Below, in pieces: positions 1-9,925 of a DNA stretch of 33,029 nt (within the stretch, counting starts at the first letter, position 1; every line of letters begins with the position of its first letter). The DNA is from Prevotella sp. Its GTDB lineage: Bacteria > Bacteroidota > Bacteroidia > Bacteroidales > Bacteroidaceae. The stretch lies in the NCBI GenBank assembly GCA_022788105.1, contig JALEVZ010000003.1:1-33029 (forward strand), given 5' to 3'. The position numbers and the translations under genes were made by a program. Under the pieces are notes generated by a model. The model made no database searches. It had not been told where the DNA came from and saw only the letters and a list, made by a program, of their open reading frames with translations.

Positions 1-77
1 TTATCAAAACTTACAACATCGAAGTTGTCTATAAGCACATCCGGAAGAATGGCACGTAGTAGCTTGGTCTGTTCCAT
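1..77 (-). CDS. Partial CDS running off the left edge; resembles the N-terminal region of ISAon1-family transposases
   Basis: Reverse-strand translation from ATG at 77: MEQTKLLRAILPDVLIDNFDVVSFD..., open to the window edge. The 'LLRAILPDxLxDxFDVV' pattern is recalled for ISAon1-type transposase N-termini. A TACCTTTG -7-like box lies at 89-82 on the minus strand. Confidence 0.45.
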   Translation of the reverse strand, partial: MEQTKLLRAILPDVLIDNFDVVSFD

Positions 78-208
78 ATGGCAAAGGTACGACTTTATTC
101 CTAACATACGGTGTTACCAACCGGAAAAATCCGCTGACCCATTATTCAGGGCTCACCTGATTATTTAAAGCGAAAATGTTGGGAGATAATGTGGGGCTGA
201 ATGGTGTT

Positions 209-354
209 TTTGCACTATCTTTGCATAAGATAGGCTGCACCTCAGCAATTGAAGCGAGCTTCATTGCCTTCGGTTTGCACTATCTTTGCATAAGATAGGC
301 TGCACCTCAGCAATTGAAGCGAGCTTCATTGCCTTCGGTTTGCGCTATCTTTGC
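209..354. repeat. 65-bp tandem duplication (2 full copies plus the start of a third), each carrying a TATCTTTG -7-like box
   Basis: TTTGCACTATCTTTGCATAAGATAGGCTGCACCTCAGCAATTGAAGCGAGCTTCATTGCCTTCGG starts at 209 and 274; a third, diverging start at 339 (TTTGCGCTATCTTTGCAAA). Confidence 0.9.
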
Positions 355-373
355 AAAACTTAAACCAATTGAT

Positions 374-571
374 ATGACAACATTTTTCAGAAAATCAATA
401 AAGATATTGCCGGGCGTCCGCGTGAACTTCGGAAAGAAAAGTACGAGTGTGAGCATAGGACCGCGTGGTGCGAAAATCACGACAGGGACGAAGGGGACGC
501 ATGTCAGTGTGGGCGTTCCTGGGACAGGGGTGTATTGTCTTTGTGACAAAAGAATGTCTTTTGAAAAATAA
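374..571 (+). CDS. Small DUF4236-like protein
   Basis: Internal Met of ORF 314..571: MTTFFRKSIKILPGVRVNFGKKSTSVSIGPRGAKITTGTKGTHVSVGVPGTGVY; matches the recalled DUF4236 pattern (FRKSxxxxPGVRxNxxKxxxSxSxGxRGA.xTxGxxGTxxxxGxPGTG). TATCTTTG box just upstream. Confidence 0.7.
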   Translation: MTTFFRKSIKILPGVRVNFGKKSTSVSIGPRGAKITTGTKGTHVSVGVPGTGVYCLCDKRMSFEK

Positions 572-667
572 TATGCTGCGAAAAGACAGTAAAAGAAAGA
601 AAAAATGTAACTTTGTAACATAGTCCGTGTTTTTCAAGGACATAGTAAACCAAATCAAACATAATAT

Positions 668-1990
668 ATGCGTGATTTTAAAGACATAAAGGTCGCCGTG
701 GCAGGCACAGGTTACGTTGGTCTGAGCATTGCCACCCTGTTGTCGCAGCACCATCATGTGACAGCCGTAGATGTGATTCCTGAGAAGGTGGAGAAGCTGA
801 ACAATAAGATTTCGCCGATACAAGACGACTATATAGAACGGTATCTGACAGAGAAGCCTTTGGACCTCGTCGCCACGCTTGACGGTAGGTCTGCCTATGC
901 CGATGCTGACTTTGTGGTAATCGCCGCACCTACTAACTACGACCCGGTAAAAAACTATTTTGACACCACACACGTGGAGGAGGTCATAGACCTGGTGTTG
1001 GAGGTGAACCCTGACGCCGTCATGGTCATAAAATCTACTATCCCCGTCGGCTATACTCGCAACCTTTACTTGAAGTATGCCAAGCAGGGCGTCGCGCAGC
1101 TCAATCTCCTGTTTTCGCCTGAGTTCCTGCGTGAGAGCAAGGCGCTGTACGACAATCTCTACCCGAGTCGCATCATAGTGGGCTATCCCAAGATTATAGA
1201 CAAGCCAGAGTTTGAGACAGAGAACCGGGCGATAGAGTCGGTGTCGGATGTGAAGAAGCTTGAGGAGGCAGCCCATACGTTTGCTGCGCTCTTGCAGGAG
1301 GGGGCCATCAAGGAAGACATACCGACGCTTTTTGTTGGAATGAAAGAGGCGGAGGCAGTGAAACTGTTTGCCAACACCTATCTCGCCCTGCGTGTGAGCT
1401 ACTTCAACGAGCTTGACACCTACGCCGAGATGAAGGGTCTTGACTCGCAGGCCATTATAGAAGGCGTGGGACTGGACCCACGCATCGGGTCGCATTACAA
1501 CAACCCCTCCTTCGGCTACGGCGGCTACTGTCTGCCTAAGGACACCAAGCAGCTGTTGGCAAACTACCAGGATGTACCGCAAAACATGATGACAGCCATT
1601 GTGGAGTCGAACCGCACGCGTAAGGATTATATAGCCGATGCCGTGCTGCGCAAGGCGGGCTGGTACGACTACACGAGCAACAACCAGTACGGGACAGAGC
1701 CTGGTAACTGTGTGATAGGCGTCTATCGACTGACCATGAAGTCAAACTCCGACAACTTCCGACAGTCTGCCATACAGGGCATCATGAAGCGCATAAAGGC
1801 CAAAGGTGCCGAGGTCATAATCTATGAGCCTACGCTCGCCGATGGCACCACATTCTTCGGCAGCCGTGTCGTCAACGACTTGTCGCAGTTCAAGGCACAG
1901 AGCAAGGCCATCATTGCCAACCGCTTCGACGACAGTCTGAAAGACGTGGAGGATAAAGTCTACACGCGCGACATCTTCAGACGCGATTAG
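668..1990 (+). CDS. ugd: UDP-glucose 6-dehydrogenase family (nucleotide sugar dehydrogenase)
   Basis: N-terminal Rossmann [45 protein letters not shown] catalytic Cys region. Confidence 0.92.
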   Translation: MRDFKDIKVAVAGTGYVGLSIATLLSQHHHVTAVDVIPEKVEKLNNKISPIQDDYIERYLTEKPLDLVATLDGRSAYADADFVVIAAPTNYDPVKNYFDTTHVEEVIDLVLEVNPDAVMVIKSTIPVGYTRNLYLKYAKQGVAQLNLLFSPEFLRESKALYDNLYPSRIIVGYPKIIDKPEFETENRAIESVSDVKKLEEAAHTFAALLQEGAIKEDIPTLFVGMKEAEAVKLFANTYLALRVSYFNELDTYAEMKGLDSQAIIEGVGLDPRIGSHYNNPSFGYGGYCLPKDTKQLLANYQDVPQNMMTAIVESNRTRKDYIADAVLRKAGWYDYTSNNQYGTEPGNCVIGVYRLTMKSNSDNFRQSAIQGIMKRIKAKGAEVIIYEPTLADGTTFFGSRVVNDLSQFKAQSKAIIANRFDDSLKDVEDKVYTRDIFRRD

Positions 1991-2288
1991 GCGGAGGACG
2001 AGAGCTGATGTTGGTGCATCGTTGCGTTGTGTGGTTTCGACACTACGGTAGCCTGCAAGCCTCATCAGTTTTGGATAAAGTTTGTGTTAATACATCGGGA
2101 AAGTTCTTTTATTTAAAGGTTTTGTGCTAACTTTGTAGCGACAATTGAATAAGATGCAACGCTGTGCTACAAGACGTTACAGGTCGGCTACAAGGTTCAA
2201 TACTCCCAAAAGTTGCACAAAGTGTTAACGATAAACGAGTTATAGATAACGGCAACGGATGGTGAAATGTTGCCGTCGCGACACAGAG

Positions 2289-2330
2289 ACAGCCGAAAGT
2301 TTTTCTCACAGAAGACTTTCGGCTGTTTTC
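2289..2330 (+). terminator. Intrinsic terminator or attenuator-like hairpin in the leader of the uracil permease gene
   Basis: Perfect 12-bp inverted repeat acagccgaaagt (2289-2300) / actttcggctgt (2315-2326) followed by tttctttc; about 110 nt upstream of the ATG at 2440. Confidence 0.6.
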
Positions 2331-2439
2331 TTTCATGTGCCGCAGGGTATTTGTTTGACAGTAGAGAGACGAGCAGTGTATGTCGGTGGCACGCGTGTAG
2401 TCATATAGTCGGGTTGAGAGAATAACATTTTGACTTTCT

Positions 2440-3639
2440 ATGAATACAGAAAACCTTTCGTTAGTGAAGAAGACGGTGGTGGGAGTACAGTTCCTGTTTG
2501 TCGCCTTCGGAGCTACTGTGCTCGTGCCGTTGCTTATCGGCATCGATCCCGCCACGGCGTTGTTTACAGCAGGTCTGGGCACGTTCATTTTCCATTTCGT
2601 CACCAAAGGCAAGGTGCCCATCTTCCTCGGGTCATCGTTTGCGTTCATCGCGCCCATCATTGCTGCAACAAAACAGTGGGGCTTGCCCGGCACATTGGCA
2701 GGTCTTACCGCCGTGTCACTGGTCTATTTCGTGATGAGTGCCCTCGTGAAGTGGCAGGGCAAGCGGTTCCTCGACCGCATATTCCCGCCCGTGGTGATAG
2801 GACCAGTCATCATACTTATCGGCCTTTCGCTCTCAGGCAGTGCTGTGAACATGGCTAAAACCGACTGGATGCTTGCCTTCGTAGCACTCATCACTGCCAT
2901 CGTGGTGCTCACCTTCAGTCGCGGCATGCTTAAACTTGTGCCTATAATATCGGGCATTCTTGTGGGCTATGTTGTCGCTGTGGCGATGAATAAGGTCGAC
3001 TTTTCAGGCGTCGCTGCTGCTTCGTGGATTGCCATGCCCGTTCATTTCGACACCATAACCCATTTCCAATGGGCGCCGTTCCTTTACATGATTCCTGTCG
3101 CCATAGCCCCAGTGCTTGAACATATCGGCGACGTGTACGTGGTGGGAGCAGTCGCAAAGAAAGACTTCGTTGCCGATCCCGGCATACACCGCACCATGCT
3201 GGGCGACGGTTGCGCTTGTCTTGCCTCCGCCTTTCTTGGCGGTCCGCCAGAGACCACTTACTCGGAGGTGACGGGTGCCATGTCTATAACGAAAATCACT
3301 TCGCCCGCCGTCATACGCATCTCGGCAGCCACCGCCATCTGCTTCTCTGTCGTTGGTAAGCTCAGCGCATTGCTTCAGAGCATACCCCAGGCTGTGCTCG
3401 GCGGCATCATGCTGCTCCTGTTTGGCACCATCGCAAGCGTAGGAGTGCAGAATCTCATGCAGAACAAGGTGGACATGAACGACACACGCAACGTCATCAT
3501 CATCTCCGTCATGCTCACTATGGGTCTCGGCGGCGCCGTGTTGTCCAGCGGTTCGTTCGCCATCTCGGGCATCGGACTGTCTGCCGTGGTGGGAGTGGTG
3601 CTCAACCTTGTGCTCCCTAAGACGAAGAAAGTGGCGTAG
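2440..3639 (+). CDS. uraA: Uracil-xanthine permease family transporter (NCS2, UraA-like)
   Basis: Polytopic protein with GGPPETTYSEVTGAMSITK signature and QAVLGGIMLLLFG. Confidence 0.88.
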   Translation: MNTENLSLVKKTVVGVQFLFVAFGATVLVPLLIGIDPATALFTAGLGTFIFHFVTKGKVPIFLGSSFAFIAPIIAATKQWGLPGTLAGLTAVSLVYFVMSALVKWQGKRFLDRIFPPVVIGPVIILIGLSLSGSAVNMAKTDWMLAFVALITAIVVLTFSRGMLKLVPIISGILVGYVVAVAMNKVDFSGVAAASWIAMPVHFDTITHFQWAPFLYMIPVAIAPVLEHIGDVYVVGAVAKKDFVADPGIHRTMLGDGCACLASAFLGGPPETTYSEVTGAMSITKITSPAVIRISAATAICFSVVGKLSALLQSIPQAVLGGIMLLLFGTIASVGVQNLMQNKVDMNDTRNVIIISVMLTMGLGGAVLSSGSFAISGIGLSAVVGVVLNLVLPKTKKVA

Positions 3640-3713
3640 AGATTATGCGATGCGTCATCCTCCTCGTAAATATTAGATAAACAACCAACTAACAAATAAA
3701 ACACATCCGTAAA

Positions 3714-4466
3714 ATGAAAGCCAACAGACTGGCCCTAATGGCCTCTTTGCTACTTATGCTGTTGCTCGTGCCAGCAAAGTCAAGCGCACAGGTCAACGCA
3801 CAGTTGTTCTACGATTTCGGAAGCGACCGCAAGTTCATGACGCTCACACTTGAGATGTTCAAGGCCGACAAGTGGGGTAATACCTACTTCTTTGTAGACC
3901 ACGACTTCAACTACGACCAACATGTCGAGGGCCCAAACCTCGCTCCTGGCGGCACCTATCTTGAGATTGCGCGTTGCCTTAACTTCTGGCAGGAGTCTCC
4001 GTTGAAGGCTCTGAGCCTGCAGGTAGAGTACAACGGTGGCATCACACGCTCTTACCCTATCAACAGCGCGGTGCTCGTGGGTCTCGACTACTTCCTTCAC
4101 AGCAAAGACTATAAGAACACCTTGAACCTCAAAGTGCTGTACAAGAATGTAAGAAAACACTCGAGCGACGTGCCAATGCAGCTAACCGCCGTGTGGGCAA
4201 TGAACGATCTGTTCGGCGTGAAGGGCCTAAATTTTAACGGCTTTGCCGATTTCTGGTGGGAAGACCACGACTGCCTGAACGACGATGGCGAGTGGGACAA
4301 GAAGAGCACCGTGTTCATTACCGAGCCGCAGCTGTGGTACAATGTGGGTCAGCACTTCGGTGTAGACAATCTCAGCGTAGGCTCAGAGATAGAGTTTACC
4401 AACAATTTCGGCTCTACATCAGACTTCAAGTGCCGTCCCTGTCTTGGCATAAAGTGGGACTTCTAA
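3714..4466 (+). CDS. DUF5020 / Tsx-like outer-membrane channel protein
   Basis: Signal peptide (MKANRLALMASLLLMLLLVPAKSSAQ), QLFYDFGSDRKFMTLTLEMFKADKWGNTYFFVDHDF, C-terminal GIKWDF; placed between two nucleobase permeases. Confidence 0.75.
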   Translation: MKANRLALMASLLLMLLLVPAKSSAQVNAQLFYDFGSDRKFMTLTLEMFKADKWGNTYFFVDHDFNYDQHVEGPNLAPGGTYLEIARCLNFWQESPLKALSLQVEYNGGITRSYPINSAVLVGLDYFLHSKDYKNTLNLKVLYKNVRKHSSDVPMQLTAVWAMNDLFGVKGLNFNGFADFWWEDHDCLNDDGEWDKKSTVFITEPQLWYNVGQHFGVDNLSVGSEIEFTNNFGSTSDFKCRPCLGIKWDF

Positions 4467-4563
4467 TGCCAAACGGTCGTCACACGGCGTCCGCCTCTGC
4501 TTGTGGAACAGGGCGCCCTATGATGAAAGACAAATATAAAAAAGAACAAAAACATATAACATC

Positions 4564-5862
4564 ATGTTAGAAAAACTCTTCGGCTTCGACGCCTCGAAGC
4601 ACAAGGTAAAGACGGAAGTGATGGCTGGCATCACGACATTCCTCACAATGGCATACATCCTTGCCGTCAATCCGAACATCTTCTCAAGCCTCGCGTCAAA
4701 GGGCATGGACACCAACGCTGTGTTCACCTCTACGGCGCTCGCCGCGATAGTGGGCACGCTCCTCATGGCGTTCTACGCCAAAAAACCGTTCGGACTGGCG
4801 CCGGCCATGGGTCTTAACGCCTTCTTCGTGTTCACCGTGTGCCTCACGATGGGCTATTCGTGGCAGTTTGCGCTCACCGCCATACTCATAGAGGGCTTCC
4901 TTTTCGTGCTGCTCACTGTCACAAAGGTGCGCACCCTCATCGTCGACGCCATCCCTGCCACCCTCAAGCGCGCCATCGGCGCAGGCATAGGACTGTTCAT
5001 AGCGTTCATTGGTCTGAAGAATGCAGGCATCATTGTGGAAAACTCGGCAACCTATGTGACTATCGGCGACATGACCCATGGGTCGGCATTGCTCGGTGTT
5101 ATAGGCATCGTGCTGACCTCGGTGCTTGTCATCAGACGCGTGCCAGGCTCGCTTCTTATCGGCATTCTCGGCACCGCCCTTATCGGCATTCCTATGAACA
5201 TAACGTCGTTTAATGGCATTGTCGACACACCGCCGTCTATCGCTCCCATCTTCTGCCAGTTCGAGTTCCACAACATACTGACCATCGACATGGTGATTGT
5301 GGTGTTCTCCTTCCTGTTTATCGACATGTTCGACACCATGGGCACGCTCGTTGGCGTGTGTACAAAGGCTGGCATGATGCGTCCTGACGGCCGTATTCCC
5401 GGACTCAACAAGGCGTTCATGGCCGACGCCGTGGCAACTATGGCTGGCGCATGTCTGGGTTCAAGCACCACCACTACCTACGTAGAGAGTGCTGCTGGTG
5501 TGGCACAGGGTGGCCGTACGGGTCTCACTGCTTTCTCTACAGCTGTCTGCTTTGTTGTGGCACTGTTCTTTGCGCCGCTGTTCCTGTCCATCCCTGCTGC
5601 TGCCACCACTCCCGTGTTGGTCATCGTGGGACTGTTCATGCTCAGCCCGGTCAAGGACATCGACCTCAACAACTATGCTGAAGCCATCCCTGCATTCATC
5701 ACCATTGTGATGATGCCGCTGACCTACAGCATCTCCGACGGCATCTTGTGTGGCATGATATCCTATGTAGCCATCAACGCGTTGTGTGGCAACTGGAGAA
5801 AACTCAACGTCACTATCTGTGTGCTGGCGGTGCTGTTTGTTATGAAGTATATTTTTATTTAA
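4564..5862 (+). CDS. NCS2-family adenine/guanine/hypoxanthine permease (AzgA/PbuG-like)
   Basis: TFLTMAYILAVNP, FGLAPAMGLNAFFVFTV, IDMFDTMGTLVGV, GSSTTTTYVESAAGVAQGGRTGLTA motifs. Confidence 0.9.
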   Translation: MLEKLFGFDASKHKVKTEVMAGITTFLTMAYILAVNPNIFSSLASKGMDTNAVFTSTALAAIVGTLLMAFYAKKPFGLAPAMGLNAFFVFTVCLTMGYSWQFALTAILIEGFLFVLLTVTKVRTLIVDAIPATLKRAIGAGIGLFIAFIGLKNAGIIVENSATYVTIGDMTHGSALLGVIGIVLTSVLVIRRVPGSLLIGILGTALIGIPMNITSFNGIVDTPPSIAPIFCQFEFHNILTIDMVIVVFSFLFIDMFDTMGTLVGVCTKAGMMRPDGRIPGLNKAFMADAVATMAGACLGSSTTTTYVESAAGVAQGGRTGLTAFSTAVCFVVALFFAPLFLSIPAAATTPVLVIVGLFMLSPVKDIDLNNYAEAIPAFITIVMMPLTYSISDGILCGMISYVAINALCGNWRKLNVTICVLAVLFVMKYIFI

Positions 5863-6024
5863 GTTGACGAGTTGACAAGTTGACGAGTAGACAAGTGACG
5901 AGTGAGGAGTAGACGAGTTGACAAGTGACGAGTAGACAAGTGACGAGTGAGGAGCAGACGAGTTGACAAGTGACAAGTAGACGAGTAGACAAGTAGATTT
6001 GTTGACAAGTAGATAAGTAGACGA
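5861..6024. repeat. Degenerate 7-8 bp tandem repeat array (AGTTGACA/AGTGACG/AGTAGACG-type) with a 45-bp higher-order unit
   Basis: Direct reading: agttgacg agttgaca agttgacg agtagaca agtgacg agtgagg ...; two near-identical 45-bp blocks starting tagacaagtgacgagtgagg. Confidence 0.9.
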
Positions 6025-6053
6025 GGAACAAGGATATTAGCAGTAAAGCATAT

Positions 6054-7430
6054 ATGAACAGAAGCGACGCACTATTGGCAAACATACGCAACGGGCTGCC
6101 GTTGACGATGGGAGAGAAGCTAAGCCTCATTTGGGGGCTTAGCGTACCGTCCATACTTGCGCAGGTCACGAGCGTGATGATGTTCTTCATCGACGCCGCT
6201 ATGGTGGGCCATCTCGGTGCGGAGGCGTCGGCAAGCATCGGTCTGATGGAGAGCACCACGTGGCTGATGGGTAGCATCACCAATGCTGCGTCTATGGGTT
6301 TCTCCGTACAGGTGGCACATTACATCGGCGCCAACGACTTCCGACGCGCCCGCGACGTGTTCCGCAACGCCATCATGGGCACTGCTTTCGTGAGCTTCGC
6401 CATCTCGCTTGTAGGACTTATGGTGTTTCGTCAGCTGCCCTACTGGCTTGGAGGTGGTGCCGACATCGCCCCCATGTCGTCGGCTTATTTCCTTATTTTC
6501 GCCCTCACCGTGCCTTTCTTCCAGCTCTCTGGCTTATGCGGCGCCATGCTGAAGTGTGCCGGTAACATGAAGATACCAAGCATTGTGAGCGTCATGGTGT
6601 GTGCGCTTGACGTGGTGTTCAACTTCTTCTTCATCTTCGTCATGGGGTGGGGAGTGCCTGGTGCGGCATTGGGCACATCGCTTGCCATCATCTGTGGCGC
6701 TGCCGTACAGGGCTATTACGCCATCTTCCGCAGCTCTATACTCAACCTGCGACAAGACGGCGGGCTGTTCAAGTGGATGGGGCAGTATGTGCGTAGCGCG
6801 CTGAAGATAGGGTCGCCGATGGCTATGCAGTCGGTGTTTATGAACGGAGCACAGATTGTCAGCACCATGATTGTGGCGCCACTCGGCAACATTGCCATTG
6901 CCGCCAACACCTTCGCCATCACCGCAGAGAGCCTGTGCTACATGCCAGGCTACGGCATCGGCGACGCTGCCACCACCCTCGTGGGACAGAGCCGTGGCGC
7001 CGGGCGCGATGATGTGTGCCGTAGCTTCGCCTACATCACTACCGCCTTAGGCATGGTTGTAATGGCTGTCATGGGCTTGGTGATGTATGTTTTTGCGCCA
7101 GAGATGATGTCGCTGCTCACCCCTGTGACCGAGATTCAGCAGCTCGGCATCATGAGTCTGCGCATAGAAGCCTATGCCGAACCAATGTTTGCCGCCTCCA
7201 TAGTGGTCTATTGTGTGTGTGTCGGCGCTGGCGACACGTTGCGCCCGATGCTCATCAACCTTGTGTCGATGTGGTGTGTGCGCCTCTCGCTCGCTGCGGT
7301 GCTTGCCCCGCGCTACGGTCTGAAGGGCGTGTGGGTAGCCATGGCGATAGAACTCACGTTCCGAGGCACGATGTTCCTCATCCGCCTTGTGCGCGGACGA
7401 TGGATGAGAGGCAGTGCGGTGCACGGCTGA
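6054..7430 (+). CDS. MATE family efflux transporter
   Basis: Twelve-helix-type protein; SLIWGLSVPSILAQ, FIDAAMVGHLGAEASASIGL, GYGIGDAATTLVGQSRGAG. Confidence 0.88.
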   Translation: MNRSDALLANIRNGLPLTMGEKLSLIWGLSVPSILAQVTSVMMFFIDAAMVGHLGAEASASIGLMESTTWLMGSITNAASMGFSVQVAHYIGANDFRRARDVFRNAIMGTAFVSFAISLVGLMVFRQLPYWLGGGADIAPMSSAYFLIFALTVPFFQLSGLCGAMLKCAGNMKIPSIVSVMVCALDVVFNFFFIFVMGWGVPGAALGTSLAIICGAAVQGYYAIFRSSILNLRQDGGLFKWMGQYVRSALKIGSPMAMQSVFMNGAQIVSTMIVAPLGNIAIAANTFAITAESLCYMPGYGIGDAATTLVGQSRGAGRDDVCRSFAYITTALGMVVMAVMGLVMYVFAPEMMSLLTPVTEIQQLGIMSLRIEAYAEPMFAASIVVYCVCVGAGDTLRPMLINLVSMWCVRLSLAAVLAPRYGLKGVWVAMAIELTFRGTMFLIRLVRGRWMRGSAVHG

Positions 7431-7446
7431 TAAAAGATATTAAGAG

Positions 7447-7481
7447 AAAAGGGAAGAACCTCACGGCCTTCCCTTTTTTTC
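7447..7481 (+). terminator. Intrinsic terminator after the MATE gene
   Basis: aaaagggaag (7447-7456) / cttccctttt (7468-7477) followed by a T run. Confidence 0.75.
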
Positions 7482-7547
7482 TGTTTATATAATCTCAGAT
7501 ATGAATTGTTACATCTTCAAATGTTAGTTTTTGCCACCCAATAGTCC

Positions 7548-9911
7548 TTATTGCGGACACGAGGGCGTCGTGGCGGTGCCCCAGTTCTCGGCAGGCTTGT
7601 CGCCCATCTCAAGCTTCAGCACGCCGCCGCTATACACTTCGTCGCGGTAGAGCCAGCAGTTGTCGAGCGGTTTGCCGTTGAGAGTGGCTTTCTGCACGTA
7701 GTAGTTGTTTGTGCCTTTCTTGTCGGTCTTTATGACGAAGTACTTGCCTTTGGAGTTCACAGGGCTGAGTTTCACCTTCACCTCGTCAAACATGGGGCTG
7801 CCAATCTGGTAGGTCGGGCGCACGGGAGCGCCACCCTGCACGTCGAACAGACCCATAGAGGCGAGCACATACCACGCTCCGAGCTGTCCCTGGTCTTCGT
7901 CTTGGCCGTAGCCGTAGCCGTGTTCGCCGGTCAGACCATAGAACTCATCGCAGATGATGTGGGTCCACTTCTGTGTCAGCCACGGCTTGCCAGAGAAGTT
8001 GAAGAGCCACGAGGTGTGCAGACAGGGCTGGTTGCCCTGGTTGTACAGGCTTTCGAGTCCTGCAAACGCCTCCGACACGGTGCCGCCAGAGAATAGCGTC
8101 TTGCGCGACTGTGTGAATATGTTGTCGAGCGTAGTGTTGAAACGGTCGCGTCCTACCATGCCTACCAGCTTCACAGGGTTTTGCGGAACAAAGAACGTGT
8201 ACTGCACGGCGTTGCCCTCCTGGAAGCCGCGCCACGGCTCCGTGGGCTTGAAGTTGGGCAAGAACTTGCCGTCCATGCCACGCGGGTGAATGAGTTTCAG
8301 ACTGTCGTCGAACAGGTTTGTCCAGCCGTTAGACAACTTCATAAGGCGCTCGTAGTCTGCGGTCTTGCCGAGAGCCTTCGCAAACTGTGCCGTGGCATAG
8401 CTGCTGAAGCTGTATTCCAGGGTGTGAGAGGCGCAGAACTGTGAGCCGCGCTTGTGTGTGCCGAACGTTATGCTGTCGCTGAACGGCACATAGCCGAGCT
8501 TCGTAAACAGCTCCACATCGGTCTTGCCAGCACCCTCGGGGCGGTTTTCGCCACACACCTCGTTCTTCAGTGCTGCCTCATATGCTGTCTCCACATCGTA
8601 GCCGCGTATGCCGCTGTTATATGCTCCAGCAAACACGATAGGCATCATGTTCGTGCCCACGCCCGACACATAGCGGCTGGCAGCAATGCCATCGCCGAGC
8701 CATCCCGCGTCTTTGTAGACGAGCAGCTGGCTGCTTATGAAGTCGGCGTAGTATTCGGGGTAAGCCATTGCCCACAGTGGCGTGAGGTTCCAGTATGCTC
8801 CCCAGATGGCGTCGGTGTTGTAGTGGTTGTGCTGCGGACGTCCGTTGGCGTCGAGCGCAATCTGTCCCACGGTGCCGTCGTTCTTTGGATAGGCGCCGTT
8901 GATGTCAGATGCCAGTCCTCGTCCGAGCAGAGCGTGGTAGAGACCCGTGTAAAACTTCGTCAGGTTGGCGGTCGAACCGTCGGTCACGCTGATGCGCCCC
9001 ATGTACTCGTTCCATGACTTACGTGTTGCGGCACGCGCCTTGTCAAAGCTTGTCTTGGCAGCCTCAGCTTCGAAGTTGAGGCGTGCGTTCGCTATGGAGG
9101 TGTATGACAGGCCTACCTTCACCACAATCTGTTCGCCCTTATGTGTAGAGAAGTCGAGTGCCATGATGGCTCCCGCCCCCTTTATCTCCTTGCCGTCTTT
9201 CGGCGACTGACCCTGTATGAACACCCTTGTGCCCTTCGGCGCCTTGCTCACCCATGCGTGGAAATACATCGGCACGACAGCATCGGGCTGATATTTCTTC
9301 ACATATTCGGGCTTCGTTATGACGTAACCCTCTATCTCGTGGTCGCTGGTCTGGCGAATCATGGCGTCGATAGCCGCGCCGCTCTCGCCCTGGCGGTTGC
9401 CGATGTTGAACAGTATGTGGGCGTCGTCGCTCTGTGGAAACGTGTAGCGCTGGAAGCCCGTGCGCAGCGTGGCGGTCAGCTCCGTGGTCACATCGTAGTC
9501 GGTAAGGTGTACGCGGTAGTAGCCGGCGGTCGACAGCTCCGACGCTTTGTCGAAGGCGCCGCGGAAGCCTGTCGAGGCGTCTTCCACCTTGCCGGGCACT
9601 GTCTTCACCTCACCAGTGACAGGCATCAGCGCTATGCCGCCCACCTGAAACTCGTGCAGACATGGGAATCCGTCTATCGTGCGGTGGTCGTCCTGGTAGC
9701 CCACCGCTTCCCATCCGTTGGCGTTGCCGTATGTGCCGTTGGTAGAGGGGCCCAGTTTCGCCATTCCGAATGGCATGGCGGCAGGGGTATAGAAGAACCA
9801 TCGGCTGTGTGTCACGCCGAGGTTGGGGTTGACATATTGCGTGTAGTCTTTGGCGGTAGCCGGACACAGCAGTGCTGCGCATTGCAGCAGTGTCAGAAGT
9901 CTTTTTCTCAT
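7548..9911 (-). CDS. GH92-family alpha-mannosidase, secreted
   Basis: Start taken at MRKRLLTLLQCAALLCPATAKDYTQYVNPNLG (9911). GH92 hallmarks: YVNPNLG.., GYQDDHRTIDGFPCLHEFQVGGI, HYNTDAIWGAYWNLTPLWAMAYPEY, GLTGEHGYGYGQDEDQGQLGAWYVLASMGLFDVQGG. Confidence 0.9.
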   Translation of the reverse strand: MRKRLLTLLQCAALLCPATAKDYTQYVNPNLGVTHSRWFFYTPAAMPFGMAKLGPSTNGTYGNANGWEAVGYQDDHRTIDGFPCLHEFQVGGIALMPVTGEVKTVPGKVEDASTGFRGAFDKASELSTAGYYRVHLTDYDVTTELTATLRTGFQRYTFPQSDDAHILFNIGNRQGESGAAIDAMIRQTSDHEIEGYVITKPEYVKKYQPDAVVPMYFHAWVSKAPKGTRVFIQGQSPKDGKEIKGAGAIMALDFSTHKGEQIVVKVGLSYTSIANARLNFEAEAAKTSFDKARAATRKSWNEYMGRISVTDGSTANLTKFYTGLYHALLGRGLASDINGAYPKNDGTVGQIALDANGRPQHNHYNTDAIWGAYWNLTPLWAMAYPEYYADFISSQLLVYKDAGWLGDGIAASRYVSGVGTNMMPIVFAGAYNSGIRGYDVETAYEAALKNEVCGENRPEGAGKTDVELFTKLGYVPFSDSITFGTHKRGSQFCASHTLEYSFSSYATAQFAKALGKTADYERLMKLSNGWTNLFDDSLKLIHPRGMDGKFLPNFKPTEPWRGFQEGNAVQYTFFVPQNPVKLVGMVGRDRFNTTLDNIFTQSRKTLFSGGTVSEAFAGLESLYNQGNQPCLHTSWLFNFSGKPWLTQKWTHIICDEFYGLTGEHGYGYGQDEDQGQLGAWYVLASMGLFDVQGGAPVRPTYQIGSPMFDEVKVKLSPVNSKGKYFVIKTDKKGTNNYYVQKATLNGKPLDNCWLYRDEVYSGGVLKLEMGDKPAENWGTATTPSCPQ

Positions 9912-9925
9912 AATAGTATTGTTGT

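Noticed and set aside
395-1582. 395-aa minus-strand ORF
   Set aside because: Antisense to the well-supported UDP-glucose dehydrogenase; low-quality composition (His/Arg/Val-rich) and no recognisable motif.
2136-2290. Known riboswitch (purine, TPP, cobalamin, SAM)
   Set aside because: I looked for the conserved core strings of these classes and could not find them; kept only as an unassigned structured leader.
5461-6283. Minus-strand ORFs 5461..5976 and 5855..6283 with SSLVTCQLV-type repeats
   Set aside because: They are translations of the 7-8 bp DNA repeat array and antisense of flanking transporter genes.
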